A DNA stretch of 64,000 nucleotides from Clostridia bacterium. Lineage in GTDB: Bacteria > Bacillota > Clostridia > Oscillospirales > CAG-272. Numbering within the stretch: position 1 is the first letter of the stretch; the number at the start of each line of letters is the position of its first letter. The translations under genes were made by a program, and so were the position numbers. The notes under the pieces were generated by a model, which ran no database searches, had not been told where the DNA came from, and saw only the letters and a list, made by a program, of their open reading frames with translations. Shown here piece after piece: positions 1-9,805 of this stretch. The stretch is from assembly GCA_017621755.1 (NCBI GenBank), contig JAGASL010000020.1, forward strand, positions 21,480-85,479, in the 5' to 3' direction.

Positions 1-1204
<1,204 letters not shown>

Positions 1205-1214
1205 GTGCCTACCT

Positions 1215-2267
1215 CTACTTTCTTTGATTGCCGCCATCCTCATTCATGGCGCTGCCAATACCCTCGGCCAACTGGTTGAGGGTCTCGATCACCTTAGAAT
1301 AGTTCATGCGACAGGGGCCGATGATGCCAATGGCGCCGACCACGTGCCCATCCCGCTTGACCTGGCGGTATACCAGGGTGGAATTGTTCATCACATCCAC
1401 AGTATTCTCTTTGCCTATATAAATATGCACGTTGTCATCATCCGCGCCGGTGGCGATCAGATCAAGAAGCTCATCCTTCTTTTCAAACATCGTCAGCATA
1501 TCCTTCATACGGCCAACGTCGGCGTATTCGGGGTATTCCAGCAGGTGATTGACGCCCTGCACGCGCACGTCGCCACCGTCCATCTCGCTCATGGTCTCGT
1601 ACACCGCGCGCACGATGGGGGAAACGGCTGCCGCCGCAATGCCGGCCTGCTTTTCCAGCGCGCAGATCACGGAAATGGTAATCTCCTCTGAGGTCAGGCC
1701 GCACAGGCTGGCGTTTAGCAGGCGAACAAGGGCTGCCTGCTGCTCCTCGTTGAGGTCAAAATCAAGATGCAGATACTTGGTCTTGACCGCGCCACCATGA
1801 AAAAGCATGACCAGCACGAAGTTGCGCGTATCCACGTACATGCTTTCGTATCGCTCTACCCGCACAGTGGCCGGGCGGGGCTTGATGGCAATGGAGGTAT
1901 AGTTGGTAAGTGAGGAGGCCAGGCGCGAGGCGTTGGAAAGAATCTCATCCAGCTCGTGCAGCTTATCGCTTAGCGTGCGGTTGATCGCCTCGATCTCGCT
2001 GTTGGTCATGCGGTAGCGCTCAAGCAGGGCATCCACGTACAGGCGGTAGCCAAGCTCAGAGGGCACGCGGCCGGCCGAGGTGTGCGGCTGCTCTAAGTAG
2101 CCCAGCGCCTCTAGCTCTGCCATTTCGTTACGAATGGTAGCAGACGAGCAGGCCAACTGCTTATCCTGCGCCAGATATTTCGAGCCAACCGGCTCACCAT
2201 CGGCAATGTGGGCTTCAATGATCGCCTGCAGGATCTTGATTTTTCGGTCACTCAAGCCATGATCCAT
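1215..2267 (-). CDS. hrcA: Heat-inducible transcription repressor HrcA
   Basis: Represses class I heat-shock genes by binding CIRCE operators. It is 350 aa, normal for the family. A winged-helix DNA-binding domain lies at about residues 5-80 (RKIKILQAIIEAHI, then SSATIRNEMAELEALGYLEQ), followed by the GAF-like and dimerisation regions. It is the first gene of the heat-shock operon, and a perfect CIRCE lies 39 nt upstream of its start, between a sigma-A-type promoter and the gene. This indicates autoregulation of hrcA-grpE-dnaK. Confidence 0.96.
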   Translation of the reverse strand: MDHGLSDRKIKILQAIIEAHIADGEPVGSKYLAQDKQLACSSATIRNEMAELEALGYLEQPHTSAGRVPSELGYRLYVDALLERYRMTNSEIEAINRTLSDKLHELDEILSNASRLASSLTNYTSIAIKPRPATVRVERYESMYVDTRNFVLVMLFHGGAVKTKYLHLDFDLNEEQQAALVRLLNASLCGLTSEEITISVICALEKQAGIAAAAVSPIVRAVYETMSEMDGGDVRVQGVNHLLEYPEYADVGRMKDMLTMFEKKDELLDLIATGADDDNVHIYIGKENTVDVMNNSTLVYRQVKRDGHVVGAIGIIGPCRMNYSKVIETLNQLAEGIGSAMNEDGGNQRK

Positions 2268-2305
2268 GCGTTCTTGCTACCTCCATTCTCTTTTTTTGCT
2301 CCATT

Positions 2306-2332
2306 TTAGCACTCAAAAGGTGCGAGTGCTAA
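2306..2332 (-). promoter_or_regulatory. CIRCE operator (HrcA binding site)
   Basis: Perfect match to the CIRCE consensus: TTAGCACTC, a 9-nt spacer, GAGTGCTAA. It lies just downstream of the hrcA promoter, so HrcA binding would block transcription start or elongation. Confidence 0.97.
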
Positions 2333-2343
2333 AATCTGATAAT

Positions 2344-2372
2344 AGAATACCACCTCTCCCCCAAAAAGTCAA
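2344..2372 (-). promoter_or_regulatory. Sigma-A-type promoter of hrcA-grpE-dnaK
   Basis: On the minus strand TTGACT, 17-nt spacer, TATTCT. The predicted start falls within a few bases of the CIRCE element. Confidence 0.75.
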
Positions 2373-2456
2373 GGGGTATTGCAAAAAATCTTATGAATTT
2401 TTCGTGAACAGTTTGCATTTTTTCATGCAATGAATGGGGCTATAGCCAAAAAACAC

Positions 2457-2485
2457 TTGACAGATGGGAAGTTTTCATATATAAT
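2457..2485 (+). promoter_or_regulatory. Sigma-A-type promoter of rny
   Basis: Consensus TTGACA, 17-nt spacer, TATAAT on the plus strand. It leaves a leader of about 110 nt before the rny start. The leader contains a small hairpin (CCGTAT/ATACGG) near 2510-2527 but no riboswitch class I recognise. Confidence 0.85.
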
Positions 2486-2601
2486 AGAATTGTATAAGTA
2501 TTAAATCCTTCCGTATGGTTTATACGGTTATCCCTTTTAATATTTGTATTATTTTCGAAAAAACGTAAAAAGAAAAACCGAACAAGGAGGTGTACAACAA
2601 C

Positions 2602-4146
2602 ATGCCAGAAATTCTTTATGCTATTATCGGCGTCGCTGTCGGCGTGATCGTAGGCTTGATCATTGGTATTGCCTACCGCAAAAAGGTTGCAGAAAAGGCA
2701 ATCGGCTCTGCTGAAGAGCAGGCAAAGAAGATTGTCAACGATGCCATGCACGAGGCCGAAGCAAAGAAAAAGGAATCTCTGCTTGAGGCAAAGGAAGAGA
2801 TCCTGACCCTTAAGAACGAAACAGAGAATGAATTGAAGGAGCGCCGCAAGGAGGTCTCTCGCCAGGAGCGGCGTATTGCCCAGAAGGAAGAAAACATTGA
2901 TGCCAAGATGGAAGCCCTTGATCAGAAGGAGGCTGCGCTTGGTGACAAGCAGCTGAAGCTGGACGAGCTGAAGGGCGAGATCGAGGCGACCCTGCAAAAG
3001 CAGATCGTGACCTTAGAAAAGATCTCCGGTGTGACGAGCGAGGAAGCAAAGGACATGCTGCTTGCCCGTGCCGAAAGCGAGATCGCGCACGAAACGGCAC
3101 TCAAGCTCTCGGAATACGAGGCACGCTTTAAGGAGGAGGCTGACAGCAAGGCGAAGGACATTCTGTCGCTGGCCATTCAGCGCTGCGCGGCTGACCACGT
3201 AAGCGAGGTAGCGATCTCGGTCGTTCCGCTGCCGAACGAGGAGATGAAGGGCCGCATCATCGGCCGTGAGGGCCGTAACATTCGCACCATTGAGACCATG
3301 ACGGGTGTTGAGCTGATCATTGACGACACGCCCGAGGTCATTACCATCTCCGGCTTTGATCCCATTCGCCGTGAGGTGGCGCGCCTGGCGCTGGAGAAGC
3401 TGATCTCTGACGGCCGCATTCACCCCGCCCGCATTGAGGAGATGGTGGAGAAGGCACAGCGCGACGTAGAAAATTCCATCAAGCAGGCCGGTGAGAAGGC
3501 GATCTTTGAGACCGGTGTACACGGCATCAATCCCGAAATGATCAAGCTGCTTGGCCGCCTGAAGTACCGTACCAGCTACGGCCAGAACGTGCTACGCCAC
3601 TCGATCGAGGTTTCGCTGCTTAGCGGTATGCTGGCAGACGAGCTGGGCGTTGACAGCACGCTGGCAAAGCGCGCAGGTCTTTTGCACGATATCGGCAAGG
3701 CGCTGACGCAGGAGGCTGAGGGCTCGCACGTGCAGCTGGGCGTTGAGGTAGCGCAGAAGTACCACGAGAACAAGGACGTTATTCACGCGATCGAGGCGCA
3801 CCATGGCGACGTGGAGGCCAAGAGCGTGGTTGCCTTTATCGTTCAGGCAGCCGATGCGATCTCGGCAGCACGGCCGGGCGCACGGCGTGAGAACGTAGAA
3901 AATTACATCAAGCGTCTGCAGAAGCTGGAGGAGCTGGCCAACGAGTTTAACGGCGTAGACAAGTCCTTTGCGATCCAGGCGGGCCGTGAGATCCGCATCA
4001 TGGTCAAGCCCGAGATCATCAGCGACGATCAGATGAAGCTGCTGGCACACGATATCGCCCAAAAGATCGAGGGCGAGCTCGAGTACCCGGGTCAGATCAA
4101 GGTAAACCTGATCCGCGAGAGCCGCATTACCGATTACGCAAAATGA
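2602..4146 (+). CDS. rny: Ribonuclease Y
   Basis: Membrane-anchored endoribonuclease that starts mRNA decay in Gram-positive bacteria. It is 514 aa. A single N-terminal transmembrane segment spans about residues 4-24, then a long charged coiled coil to about 195, a KH RNA-binding domain ([15 protein letters not shown], about 215-265) and an HD phosphohydrolase domain with LLHDIGKA and the final basic region. An in-frame GTG at 2590 overlaps the AAGGAGG site, so the ATG at 2602 is the start. ymdB follows after a terminator, the same neighbourhood as in Bacillus. Confidence 0.97.
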   Translation: MPEILYAIIGVAVGVIVGLIIGIAYRKKVAEKAIGSAEEQAKKIVNDAMHEAEAKKKESLLEAKEEILTLKNETENELKERRKEVSRQERRIAQKEENIDAKMEALDQKEAALGDKQLKLDELKGEIEATLQKQIVTLEKISGVTSEEAKDMLLARAESEIAHETALKLSEYEARFKEEADSKAKDILSLAIQRCAADHVSEVAISVVPLPNEEMKGRIIGREGRNIRTIETMTGVELIIDDTPEVITISGFDPIRREVARLALEKLISDGRIHPARIEEMVEKAQRDVENSIKQAGEKAIFETGVHGINPEMIKLLGRLKYRTSYGQNVLRHSIEVSLLSGMLADELGVDSTLAKRAGLLHDIGKALTQEAEGSHVQLGVEVAQKYHENKDVIHAIEAHHGDVEAKSVVAFIVQAADAISAARPGARRENVENYIKRLQKLEELANEFNGVDKSFAIQAGREIRIMVKPEIISDDQMKLLAHDIAQKIEGELEYPGQIKVNLIRESRITDYAK

Positions 4147-4154
4147 TCCAAGCC

Positions 4155-4186
4155 GGGAGAGACGGCAGGCCGTCTCTCCCTTTATT
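4155..4186 (+). terminator. Rho-independent terminator after rny
   Basis: Perfect 11-bp stem GGGAGAGACGG/CCGTCTCTCCC with a CAGG loop, followed by TTTATTATAT. Confidence 0.85.
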
Positions 4187-4232
4187 ATATGTAGAAAACC
4201 GATAGATTCGGATAGAAACGAGAAAAAAGACC

Positions 4233-5003
4233 ATGAGAATTTTAGCCCTTGGCGATGTGACCGACCCACGCGCCGTAACCTATCTAAGCGAGCGCCTGTG
4301 GGCGTTTCGCCGCCAGCAGAGGATCGATTTTACCGTGCTGAATGCCGAAAACGCCGGCTTTATCGTTGGCCCGGCGCCGGAGGACGCCACGCGCCTGCTT
4401 GACGGTGGCGCCGACGTGCTGACCGGCGGCAACCACACGCTGCAAAAGAAAGCGCTGCACGCCATGCTGGATAGCGACGCACGCCTCTTGCGCCCGGCCA
4501 ACTACCCGCCCGAGGTGCCCGGCGTGGGCTATACCATTTTGCCGGCAAACGGCTACCGCATGCTGGTGATCAACGCCATTGGCCGCATAGAGATGGAGCC
4601 GATCGATTGCCCCTTCCGCGCGGTAGACCGGATCCTGACGCGTGAGGAGGGAAATTACGATTTCTCGATCCTTGATTTTCATGCCGAGGCCACCGGTGAA
4701 AAGGTGGCCATGGGACGGTATCTGGACGGCCGTGTAAATATCGTATTCGGTACGCACACGCACGTACCGACAGCCGACGAGCAGATCCTGCCGCACGGCA
4801 CCGGGTATATCACCGATATCGGCATGTGCGGCATCCGTGAGGGGGTGCTGGGCATATCGGCAGAAACGATCCTGCAGCGGTTTCTGACCCGCCTGCCAGA
4901 GCGGCACCAGCCAGCCGACGGCGAGGTGCTGGCCGAGGGCGCTGTCTTTACCTTAGACGAGGGCAGCGGCCGCGTAACAGCGGTAGAGAGAGTACGGTTT
5001 TAG
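4233..5003 (+). CDS. ymdB: YmdB family metallophosphoesterase (2',3'-cyclic-nucleotide phosphodiesterase)
   Basis: TIGR00282/YmdB family. In Bacillus the protein hydrolyses 2',3'-cyclic nucleotides and affects biofilm and motility decisions. It is 256 aa, full length. The expected di-metal residues are all present at the usual positions: D8, E39 and N40 (NAEN), N67 (GGNHT), H150 (DFHAEAT), H175 and H177 (GTHTH). The loop after D8 reads VTDPRA rather than the usual glycine-rich VVG. It lies 86 nt downstream of rny, consistent with the known rny-ymdB linkage and RNase Y interaction. Confidence 0.93.
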   Translation: MRILALGDVTDPRAVTYLSERLWAFRRQQRIDFTVLNAENAGFIVGPAPEDATRLLDGGADVLTGGNHTLQKKALHAMLDSDARLLRPANYPPEVPGVGYTILPANGYRMLVINAIGRIEMEPIDCPFRAVDRILTREEGNYDFSILDFHAEATGEKVAMGRYLDGRVNIVFGTHTHVPTADEQILPHGTGYITDIGMCGIREGVLGISAETILQRFLTRLPERHQPADGEVLAEGAVFTLDEGSGRVTAVERVRF

Positions 5004-5098
5004 CCATAAGCGCGCATAGCACACTTTTCCCCTTCCCCGCATATGATGATAGCAAAGCGGCTATCGCCGTATGCTAACACGGGAGGAATAAAAGGGTG

Positions 5099-5254
5099 AT
5101 GAGATCAAATCAGCTATGCAGGACGCTGGGGATCGCCGTGCTTGCCTTCGGCGTTGGGATCTTAGTCTCGTTCTTTTTGCCGGAGCAGGTTCTGGTGGTG
5201 ATCGAGGCCTTGACCATTATCGGCGTCGGATTTATTTACTTTTCCGGGAAGTAA
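5099..5254 (+). CDS. Small membrane protein (51 aa), unknown function
   Basis: Short ORF with a GGGAGGAA ribosome-binding site 12 nt upstream of the ATG. The sequence is basic at the N-terminus (MRSNQLCRTLG) followed by a hydrophobic stretch (IAVLAFGVGILVSFFLP) and a second one (VLVVIEALTIIGVGFIYF), so it looks like a two-pass membrane mini-protein ending FSGK. It precedes the SpoVM-like ORF by 26 nt and probably shares its transcript. The role is unknown; the pairing suggests, but does not show, a sporulation link. CATATGAT at 5040-5047 resembles the -10 of sporulation sigma factors, but no convincing -35 was seen. Confidence 0.7.
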   Translation: MRSNQLCRTLGIAVLAFGVGILVSFFLPEQVLVVIEALTIIGVGFIYFSGK

Positions 5255-5280
5255 GCGACCCTCTGCACGAGGTGCTACTT

Positions 5281-5364
5281 ATGAAAATCGTCGTTGTTCG
5301 TTCCCCGCGCTTTCTTGCGCCGCTTTTGCGCCGCCTCTTTCACATTGGCCGCAAGGAAGCGTAA
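5281..5364 (+). CDS. spoVM: Stage V sporulation protein M (27 aa)
   Basis: SpoVM is a 26-aa amphipathic peptide that marks the convex forespore membrane and recruits the SpoIVA coat base. This ORF gives 27 residues, beginning MKIVVVRSPRFLAP and ending FHIGRKEA. It shares the Bacillus SpoVM layout (MK, short beta-like start, basic-Pro-basic-Phe-Leu, amphipathic helix with Arg residues, basic C-terminus), and the Pro at position 9 matches the residue needed for curvature sensing. A GAGGTG site lies 6 nt upstream and a strong terminator follows immediately. Length, motif and clean gene boundaries make this likely. It is too short for routine gene callers. Confidence 0.8.
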   Translation: MKIVVVRSPRFLAPLLRRLFHIGRKEA

Positions 5365-5365
5365 C

Positions 5366-5403
5366 AAAAGGCAGCCGCTATCAAGCGGCTGCCTTTTGTT
5401 TTT
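5366..5403. terminator. Bidirectional terminator between spoVM and ileS
   Basis: 14-bp perfect stem AAAAGGCAGCCGCT/AGCGGCTGCCTTTT with a 4-nt loop; T-runs are on both strands. It serves the convergent spoVM (+) and ileS (-). Confidence 0.9.
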
Positions 5404-5407
5404 TGAA

Positions 5408-8400
5408 TTATACGCGGGTCACCGACAGGCTGACCTTTTCACCATTCAGGTTCCATTCCTTGGCGGTATCGGCCACGCTGCCGTAGGTAACGGCATTGGC
5501 CAGCACCTGGGTGGTAACGGCGGCCTCGTTACGGCGCAGGATGTCGGCTACCTTATCGTTGCCGGCGATGCCAAGCGTAATGCGGTCTGTCACCTCAAAG
5601 CCGCTATCCTTACGCATGTTCTGCACCTTGCTGACCAGCTCGTTGACCATGCCCTCCTCCAGCAGTGCCTCGGTGAGGTTGGTATCCAGCACCACGGTCA
5701 CGCCGTTTTCAGAAAGCGACTCATAGCCCGGCAGGCGGGTCATCTCGATCAGCAGATCCTCCTTCTCAAGCGGCAGCACCTCGTCCCCTACCGTCAGCAT
5801 CAGCTTGCCCGTCGCCTCGATCTCGTCCATGGCGGCGTTGCCGTCCAGCGCGGCAAGGGCGGTGCGAATGCCACCAAGGTACTTGCCGTACTTGGGGCCT
5901 ACCGTGCGCAGCTGCGGCTTAAAGGTGTAGGTGGTATAGGCGCGAACGCTATCAGAGAAGGATACGCGCTTGACGTTCAGCTCCTCCTCCACGATCTCTA
6001 AGAAGTATGCGGGCAGGTCGAAATCGGCCTTGACGAACATATCGCCGATCGGCTGGCGGGTCTTAACGGCGGCAGCGTTACGGCAGGCACGACCAAGCGC
6101 CACCACGCGAAGGACCTCCTCCATGCGTGCCTCCAGCGCCGGGTCGATCATGCTCTCATCCGCTACCGGGTAGGTGCAAAGATGCACGCTCTCGGGCGCG
6201 GTCTTATCGTTGGTACACACCAGATTCCCGTACAGCTGCTCTGCCATGAAGGGGATCATGGGGGCGGCTACCTTTGCCAGCTTGACAAGGCAGGTATAGA
6301 GCGTCATGTACGCGTTGATCTTATCCTGCGTCATCTCCTTGCCCCAGAAGCGCTCGCGCGAGCGGCGAACGTACCAGTTGCTCATCTCGTCTACAAAGGC
6401 ATCCAGCTTACGCGCAGCCTCCGGCACGCGGATCTCGGCCAGGTCTTCGTCTACCCCGCGCACCAGCGTTTCTAAGCGCGAGAGCATCCATTTATCCATC
6501 ACCGACAGGGTGTCGTACTTCAATTCATGCTTGGTAGCGTCAAAATTGTCGATGTTGGCGTACAGCACGAAGAAGGCGTAGGTATTCCACAACGTGCCCA
6601 TGAACTTGCGCTGGCCCTCCAGCACCGCCTCACGGAAGAAGCGGTTCGGCAGCCAGGGGGCAGAATTGGAATAGAAGTACCAGCGAATGGCATCGGCACC
6701 AAACTCATCCAGCGCCTCAAACGGATCGACCGCGTTGCCCTTGGATTTCGACATCTTCTGCCCATCCTTATCCAGCACGTGGCCAAGCACCAGCACGGAT
6801 TTGTAGGGTGCGCAATCAAAGAGGAGGGTGGAAATGGCCATCAGCGAATAGAACCAGCCACGCGTTTGGTCAACGCCCTCAGAAATGAAATCGGCCGGGA
6901 AGGTACGCTCAAACTTCTCTTTGTTCTCAAAGGGGTAGTGCCACTGGGCAAAGGGCATAGCGCCCGAATCGAACCAGCAGTCGATAACCTCGGGCACGCG
7001 CCTCATCTCGCCGCCACATTCCGAGCAGGGGAAGGTCACCTCATCGATGTACGGGCGGTGCAGCTCGATATCAGCGGGGCAGTTCTTTGACAGGCTGCGC
7101 AGCTCCTCGATCGAGCCGATGCAATGGCGGTGGCCACAGCCGCATTCCCAGATCGGCAGCGGCGTGCCCCAGTAACGGTTACGGCTAACGCCCCAGTCCT
7201 GAATGTTCTCCAGCCAGTCACCAAAGCGGCCCTTACCGATCGATTCGGGGATCCATTTGACGGTATTGTTGTTGCGGATCAGATTGTCGCGCACGGCGGT
7301 CATGCGGATGAACCAGGAATCGCGCGCGTAGTAGATCAGGGGGGTGTTACAGCGCCAGCAATGGGGGTACTCGTGCTCAAAGTTCGGCGCGTCAAACAGC
7401 TTGCCTTCCTTATCCAGGTCGACGAGCACCATGGGGTCTGCCTTTTTTACGAACACGCCGGCATAGGGGGTCTCGGCCGTCATGTTGCCGTGGCTATCGA
7501 CAAACTGCACAAAGGGCAGATCGTAGTTGCGGCCAACGCGCGAGTCATCTTCACCAAAGGCGGGGGCGATATGCACGATGCCGGTACCGTCTGAGGTGGT
7601 TACGTAACCGTCTACGGTGATGAAGTGGGCGCGCTTCTTCTGCTTAGCAGCGGCCTCGCCCGCACAGGCAAAGAGCGGCTCGTAGGCGCGGCCCTCTAAT
7701 TCCTTACCCGTATAGGTGGCAAGCACCTCATAGGCAGGGGTATCCTCCGTGCCCAGCTTGCCAAGCACCCGATCAGCCAGTGCCTCGGCCAGGTAATAGG
7801 TATAGCCGTCTGCGGCCTTGACCTTGATATAAGTCACATCCGGGTTCACGCAAAGCGCCACGTTGGAGGGCAGTGTCCAGGGCGTGGTCGTCCAGGCCAG
7901 GAAATAGGCATCCTCATCCGCCACGCGGAAGCGGGCGATGGCAGAGCGCTCCTTGACCGTTTTATAGCCCTGCGCCACCTCGTGTGAGGAAAGCGGCGTG
8001 CCGCAGCGCGGGCAATAGGGCACGATCTTAAAGCCCTTATAAAGCAGCCCCTTATCCCAAATGGTGCGCAGCGCCCACCACTCAGACTCAATGAAATCGT
8101 TATGGTAGGTAACGTAGGGGTCCTTCATATCCAGCCAGAAGCCAACGGTAGAGGAAAAATCCTCCCACATGCCCTTATACTTCCAAACGCTTTCCTTACA
8201 TTCGTCAATAAAGGGGGCAAGGCCATACTGCTCTACCTGCTCCTTACCGTCCAGCCCCAGCTTCTTTTCTACCTCCAGCTCAACGGGCAGACCGTGGGTA
8301 TCCCACCCCGCCTTACGCAGCACCTCGTAGCCCTTCATGGTACGGTAACGCGGGATCATATCCTTAATCACACGCGTCAACACGTGGCCGATGTGCGGCT

Positions 8401-8557
8401 TACCGTTGGCGGTAGGCGGCCCATCAAAGAAGGTATAGGTGGGCTGGCCGCGCCGTGCCTCTACCGTCTTTTCAAAGATCTTGTTTTCTTCCCAAAATTT
8501 GCGAACGCCCTTTTCGCGCTCGACAAAATTCATACTGCCGGGAACCTTTTCGTACAT
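5408..8557 (-). CDS. ileS: Isoleucine--tRNA ligase (IleRS2-like, 1049 aa)
   Basis: Class I aminoacyl-tRNA synthetase charging tRNA-Ile. The HIGH motif is at about residues 55-58 (GKPHIGHVLT), the editing CP1 domain is in the middle with TTPWTLPSN, and KMSKSKGN is in the second half, followed by the anticodon-binding region. The length of 1049 aa and the N-terminal sequence (NFVEREKGVRKFWEE) match the longer eukaryote-like IleRS2 type rather than the ~920-aa IleRS1. IleRS2 enzymes elsewhere tolerate mupirocin; that is family knowledge and untested here. Expression should be controlled by the upstream T-box. Confidence 0.96.
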   Translation of the reverse strand: MYEKVPGSMNFVEREKGVRKFWEENKIFEKTVEARRGQPTYTFFDGPPTANGKPHIGHVLTRVIKDMIPRYRTMKGYEVLRKAGWDTHGLPVELEVEKKLGLDGKEQVEQYGLAPFIDECKESVWKYKGMWEDFSSTVGFWLDMKDPYVTYHNDFIESEWWALRTIWDKGLLYKGFKIVPYCPRCGTPLSSHEVAQGYKTVKERSAIARFRVADEDAYFLAWTTTPWTLPSNVALCVNPDVTYIKVKAADGYTYYLAEALADRVLGKLGTEDTPAYEVLATYTGKELEGRAYEPLFACAGEAAAKQKKRAHFITVDGYVTTSDGTGIVHIAPAFGEDDSRVGRNYDLPFVQFVDSHGNMTAETPYAGVFVKKADPMVLVDLDKEGKLFDAPNFEHEYPHCWRCNTPLIYYARDSWFIRMTAVRDNLIRNNNTVKWIPESIGKGRFGDWLENIQDWGVSRNRYWGTPLPIWECGCGHRHCIGSIEELRSLSKNCPADIELHRPYIDEVTFPCSECGGEMRRVPEVIDCWFDSGAMPFAQWHYPFENKEKFERTFPADFISEGVDQTRGWFYSLMAISTLLFDCAPYKSVLVLGHVLDKDGQKMSKSKGNAVDPFEALDEFGADAIRWYFYSNSAPWLPNRFFREAVLEGQRKFMGTLWNTYAFFVLYANIDNFDATKHELKYDTLSVMDKWMLSRLETLVRGVDEDLAEIRVPEAARKLDAFVDEMSNWYVRRSRERFWGKEMTQDKINAYMTLYTCLVKLAKVAAPMIPFMAEQLYGNLVCTNDKTAPESVHLCTYPVADESMIDPALEARMEEVLRVVALGRACRNAAAVKTRQPIGDMFVKADFDLPAYFLEIVEEELNVKRVSFSDSVRAYTTYTFKPQLRTVGPKYGKYLGGIRTALAALDGNAAMDEIEATGKLMLTVGDEVLPLEKEDLLIEMTRLPGYESLSENGVTVVLDTNLTEALLEEGMVNELVSKVQNMRKDSGFEVTDRITLGIAGNDKVADILRRNEAAVTTQVLANAVTYGSVADTAKEWNLNGEKVSLSVTRV

Positions 8558-8593
8558 AATCGCTCTCCTTTTCTTTTTTTACCGGAAAGGGAC

Positions 8594-8845
8594 AAAAAAA
8601 CGCCTGCCCCGCGAAAAACAGGACAAGGCGCAAGCCTTGCTATACCACCCGTTACGCATACCGGCATATGCTTCTCTGATCACGGGGAGAGGCCGGCGGC
8701 ACCTAATCGGACATGCCTTTTAGCACCGCAGCTCGGGAGTGATCTTCACGCAGGGCTACCGGAGGTCGGCTCACACCGTACCCGACTCGCTTGCTCTTTC
8801 GCTTCTGCCTTACTGTCTCCGTCAATGCTTTTCTTGGTTTTTTAC
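8594..8845 (-). promoter_or_regulatory. T-box riboswitch, isoleucine specific, upstream of ileS
   Basis: The leader reads uncharged tRNA-Ile and antiterminates ileS. On the minus strand Stem I shows GGTGTGAGCCG and a specifier loop GTGAAGATCACTC with ATC (Ile) complementary to plus-strand 8741-8743. A T-box/antiterminator sequence (AACGGGTGGTATAGC, around 8641-8656, containing the TGG that pairs with the tRNA acceptor end) precedes a terminator: CGCCT(T)GTCC pairs with GGGCAGGCG, followed by seven T (8594-8630). All expected parts are in order between promoter and gene. Confidence 0.9.
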
Positions 8846-8851
8846 ATCTAT

Positions 8852-8880
8852 ATTATACAAACCAAGCGGGTCTTTGTCAA
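8852..8880 (-). promoter_or_regulatory. Sigma-A promoter of the ileS T-box transcript
   Basis: Consensus TTGACA, 17-nt spacer, TATAAT on the minus strand, placing the start at the beginning of the T-box leader. Confidence 0.9.
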
Positions 8881-8930
8881 GTCCTGCACAAAAAAAAGCA
8901 AAAAAATGACATTTTTGCGCAAATATATCG

Positions 8931-8959
8931 TAGACGAACACAATTTTTTATGCTATACT
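8931..8959 (+). promoter_or_regulatory. Possible promoter of the sugar isomerase operon
   Basis: Plus-strand TAGACG, 17-nt spacer, TATACT, about 35 nt before the start at 8995. The -35 is weak. It diverges from the ileS promoter. Confidence 0.5.
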
Positions 8960-8994
8960 GGTGTTACAAGTTCTAAAACTGGGAGGGGATCCTG

Positions 8995-9777
8995 ATGAGA
9001 CTGGGAAGAATTCAGAACAACTATACAACAGAGGGCTTTGATCTGGTCAAGAACACCGGGCTTGATTTTATTGAGATCTGCTGCAACAGCGCCGAGGATG
9101 CCGATCGCCTGATCGCGGCAAAGGACCGCGTGCGCGCCGAGATCGCCCGCACGGGGATTGACGTTTCCTGCGTTGGCCGCTGGTGCCACAGCCTGCAGGA
9201 GGGCGGAAGGATCAACGAGGAAAAGAAGCAAAACTACCTTGCCCTGCTGGATACCGCCGTGGCGCTGGGCGCGCGCACCTTTGTCTGCGGCTGTAACTAT
9301 GACGAGAGCATCAGCCTTTACCGCAACTACGAAAACGCCATCGGCTTCTTTTCAGAGCTGATCGAGCGGGCAAACGGCCGCCTTCGCGTAGCCGTGCAAA
9401 ACTGCGACTGGAATAACTTTATCGTATCCCCCAAGCATTGGGAGGTGGTGCTGGGCGAGCTGCCGGCCCTCTCCTTAAAGTTTGATGCCTCGCACGCCTA
9501 TAACCGGGGCGAGGACTATCTTGCCCAGCTTTCCGACTGGGGTGAGCGGGTAGCGCACGTGCACGTCAAGGGCACCACCCATGCGGGCAAGCGCGCCGTA
9601 GCCGACCCGCCCGCCGGCATGGACGATATCCGCTGGCGCTCGCTCTTCTCGGTCCTTTACGCGCGTGGCTACACGGGCGATTTGAGCATTGAGCCGCATT
9701 CCGGCGTTTGGATGGGCGAGCTTGGCGCGGCAGGCGTTGCCTTTACGCGCGATTTTATCCGTCAGTTTATTCTTTAA
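8995..9777 (+). CDS. Sugar phosphate isomerase/epimerase-like TIM-barrel protein
   Basis: Xylose-isomerase-like (AP endonuclease 2 fold) TIM barrel, 260 aa; such enzymes isomerise or epimerise free or oxidised sugars using one divalent metal. Strand-end residues D164 and H167 (KFDASHAYN), H188/H190 (HVHVKG) and E233 (SIEPHSG) fit the metal site, but the strand-4 position that is normally Glu reads Gln (AVQNCDW, Q135). The metal site may therefore be altered. The RBS is GGGAGGGG. It lies 28 nt before a Gfo/Idh/MocA dehydrogenase, a common pair in inositol and uronate or keto-sugar catabolism. The substrate cannot be read from sequence. Confidence 0.8.
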   Translation: MRLGRIQNNYTTEGFDLVKNTGLDFIEICCNSAEDADRLIAAKDRVRAEIARTGIDVSCVGRWCHSLQEGGRINEEKKQNYLALLDTAVALGARTFVCGCNYDESISLYRNYENAIGFFSELIERANGRLRVAVQNCDWNNFIVSPKHWEVVLGELPALSLKFDASHAYNRGEDYLAQLSDWGERVAHVHVKGTTHAGKRAVADPPAGMDDIRWRSLFSVLYARGYTGDLSIEPHSGVWMGELGAAGVAFTRDFIRQFIL

Positions 9778-9805
9778 TTTTTACATAAAAAAGGAGAACA
9801 ACATC

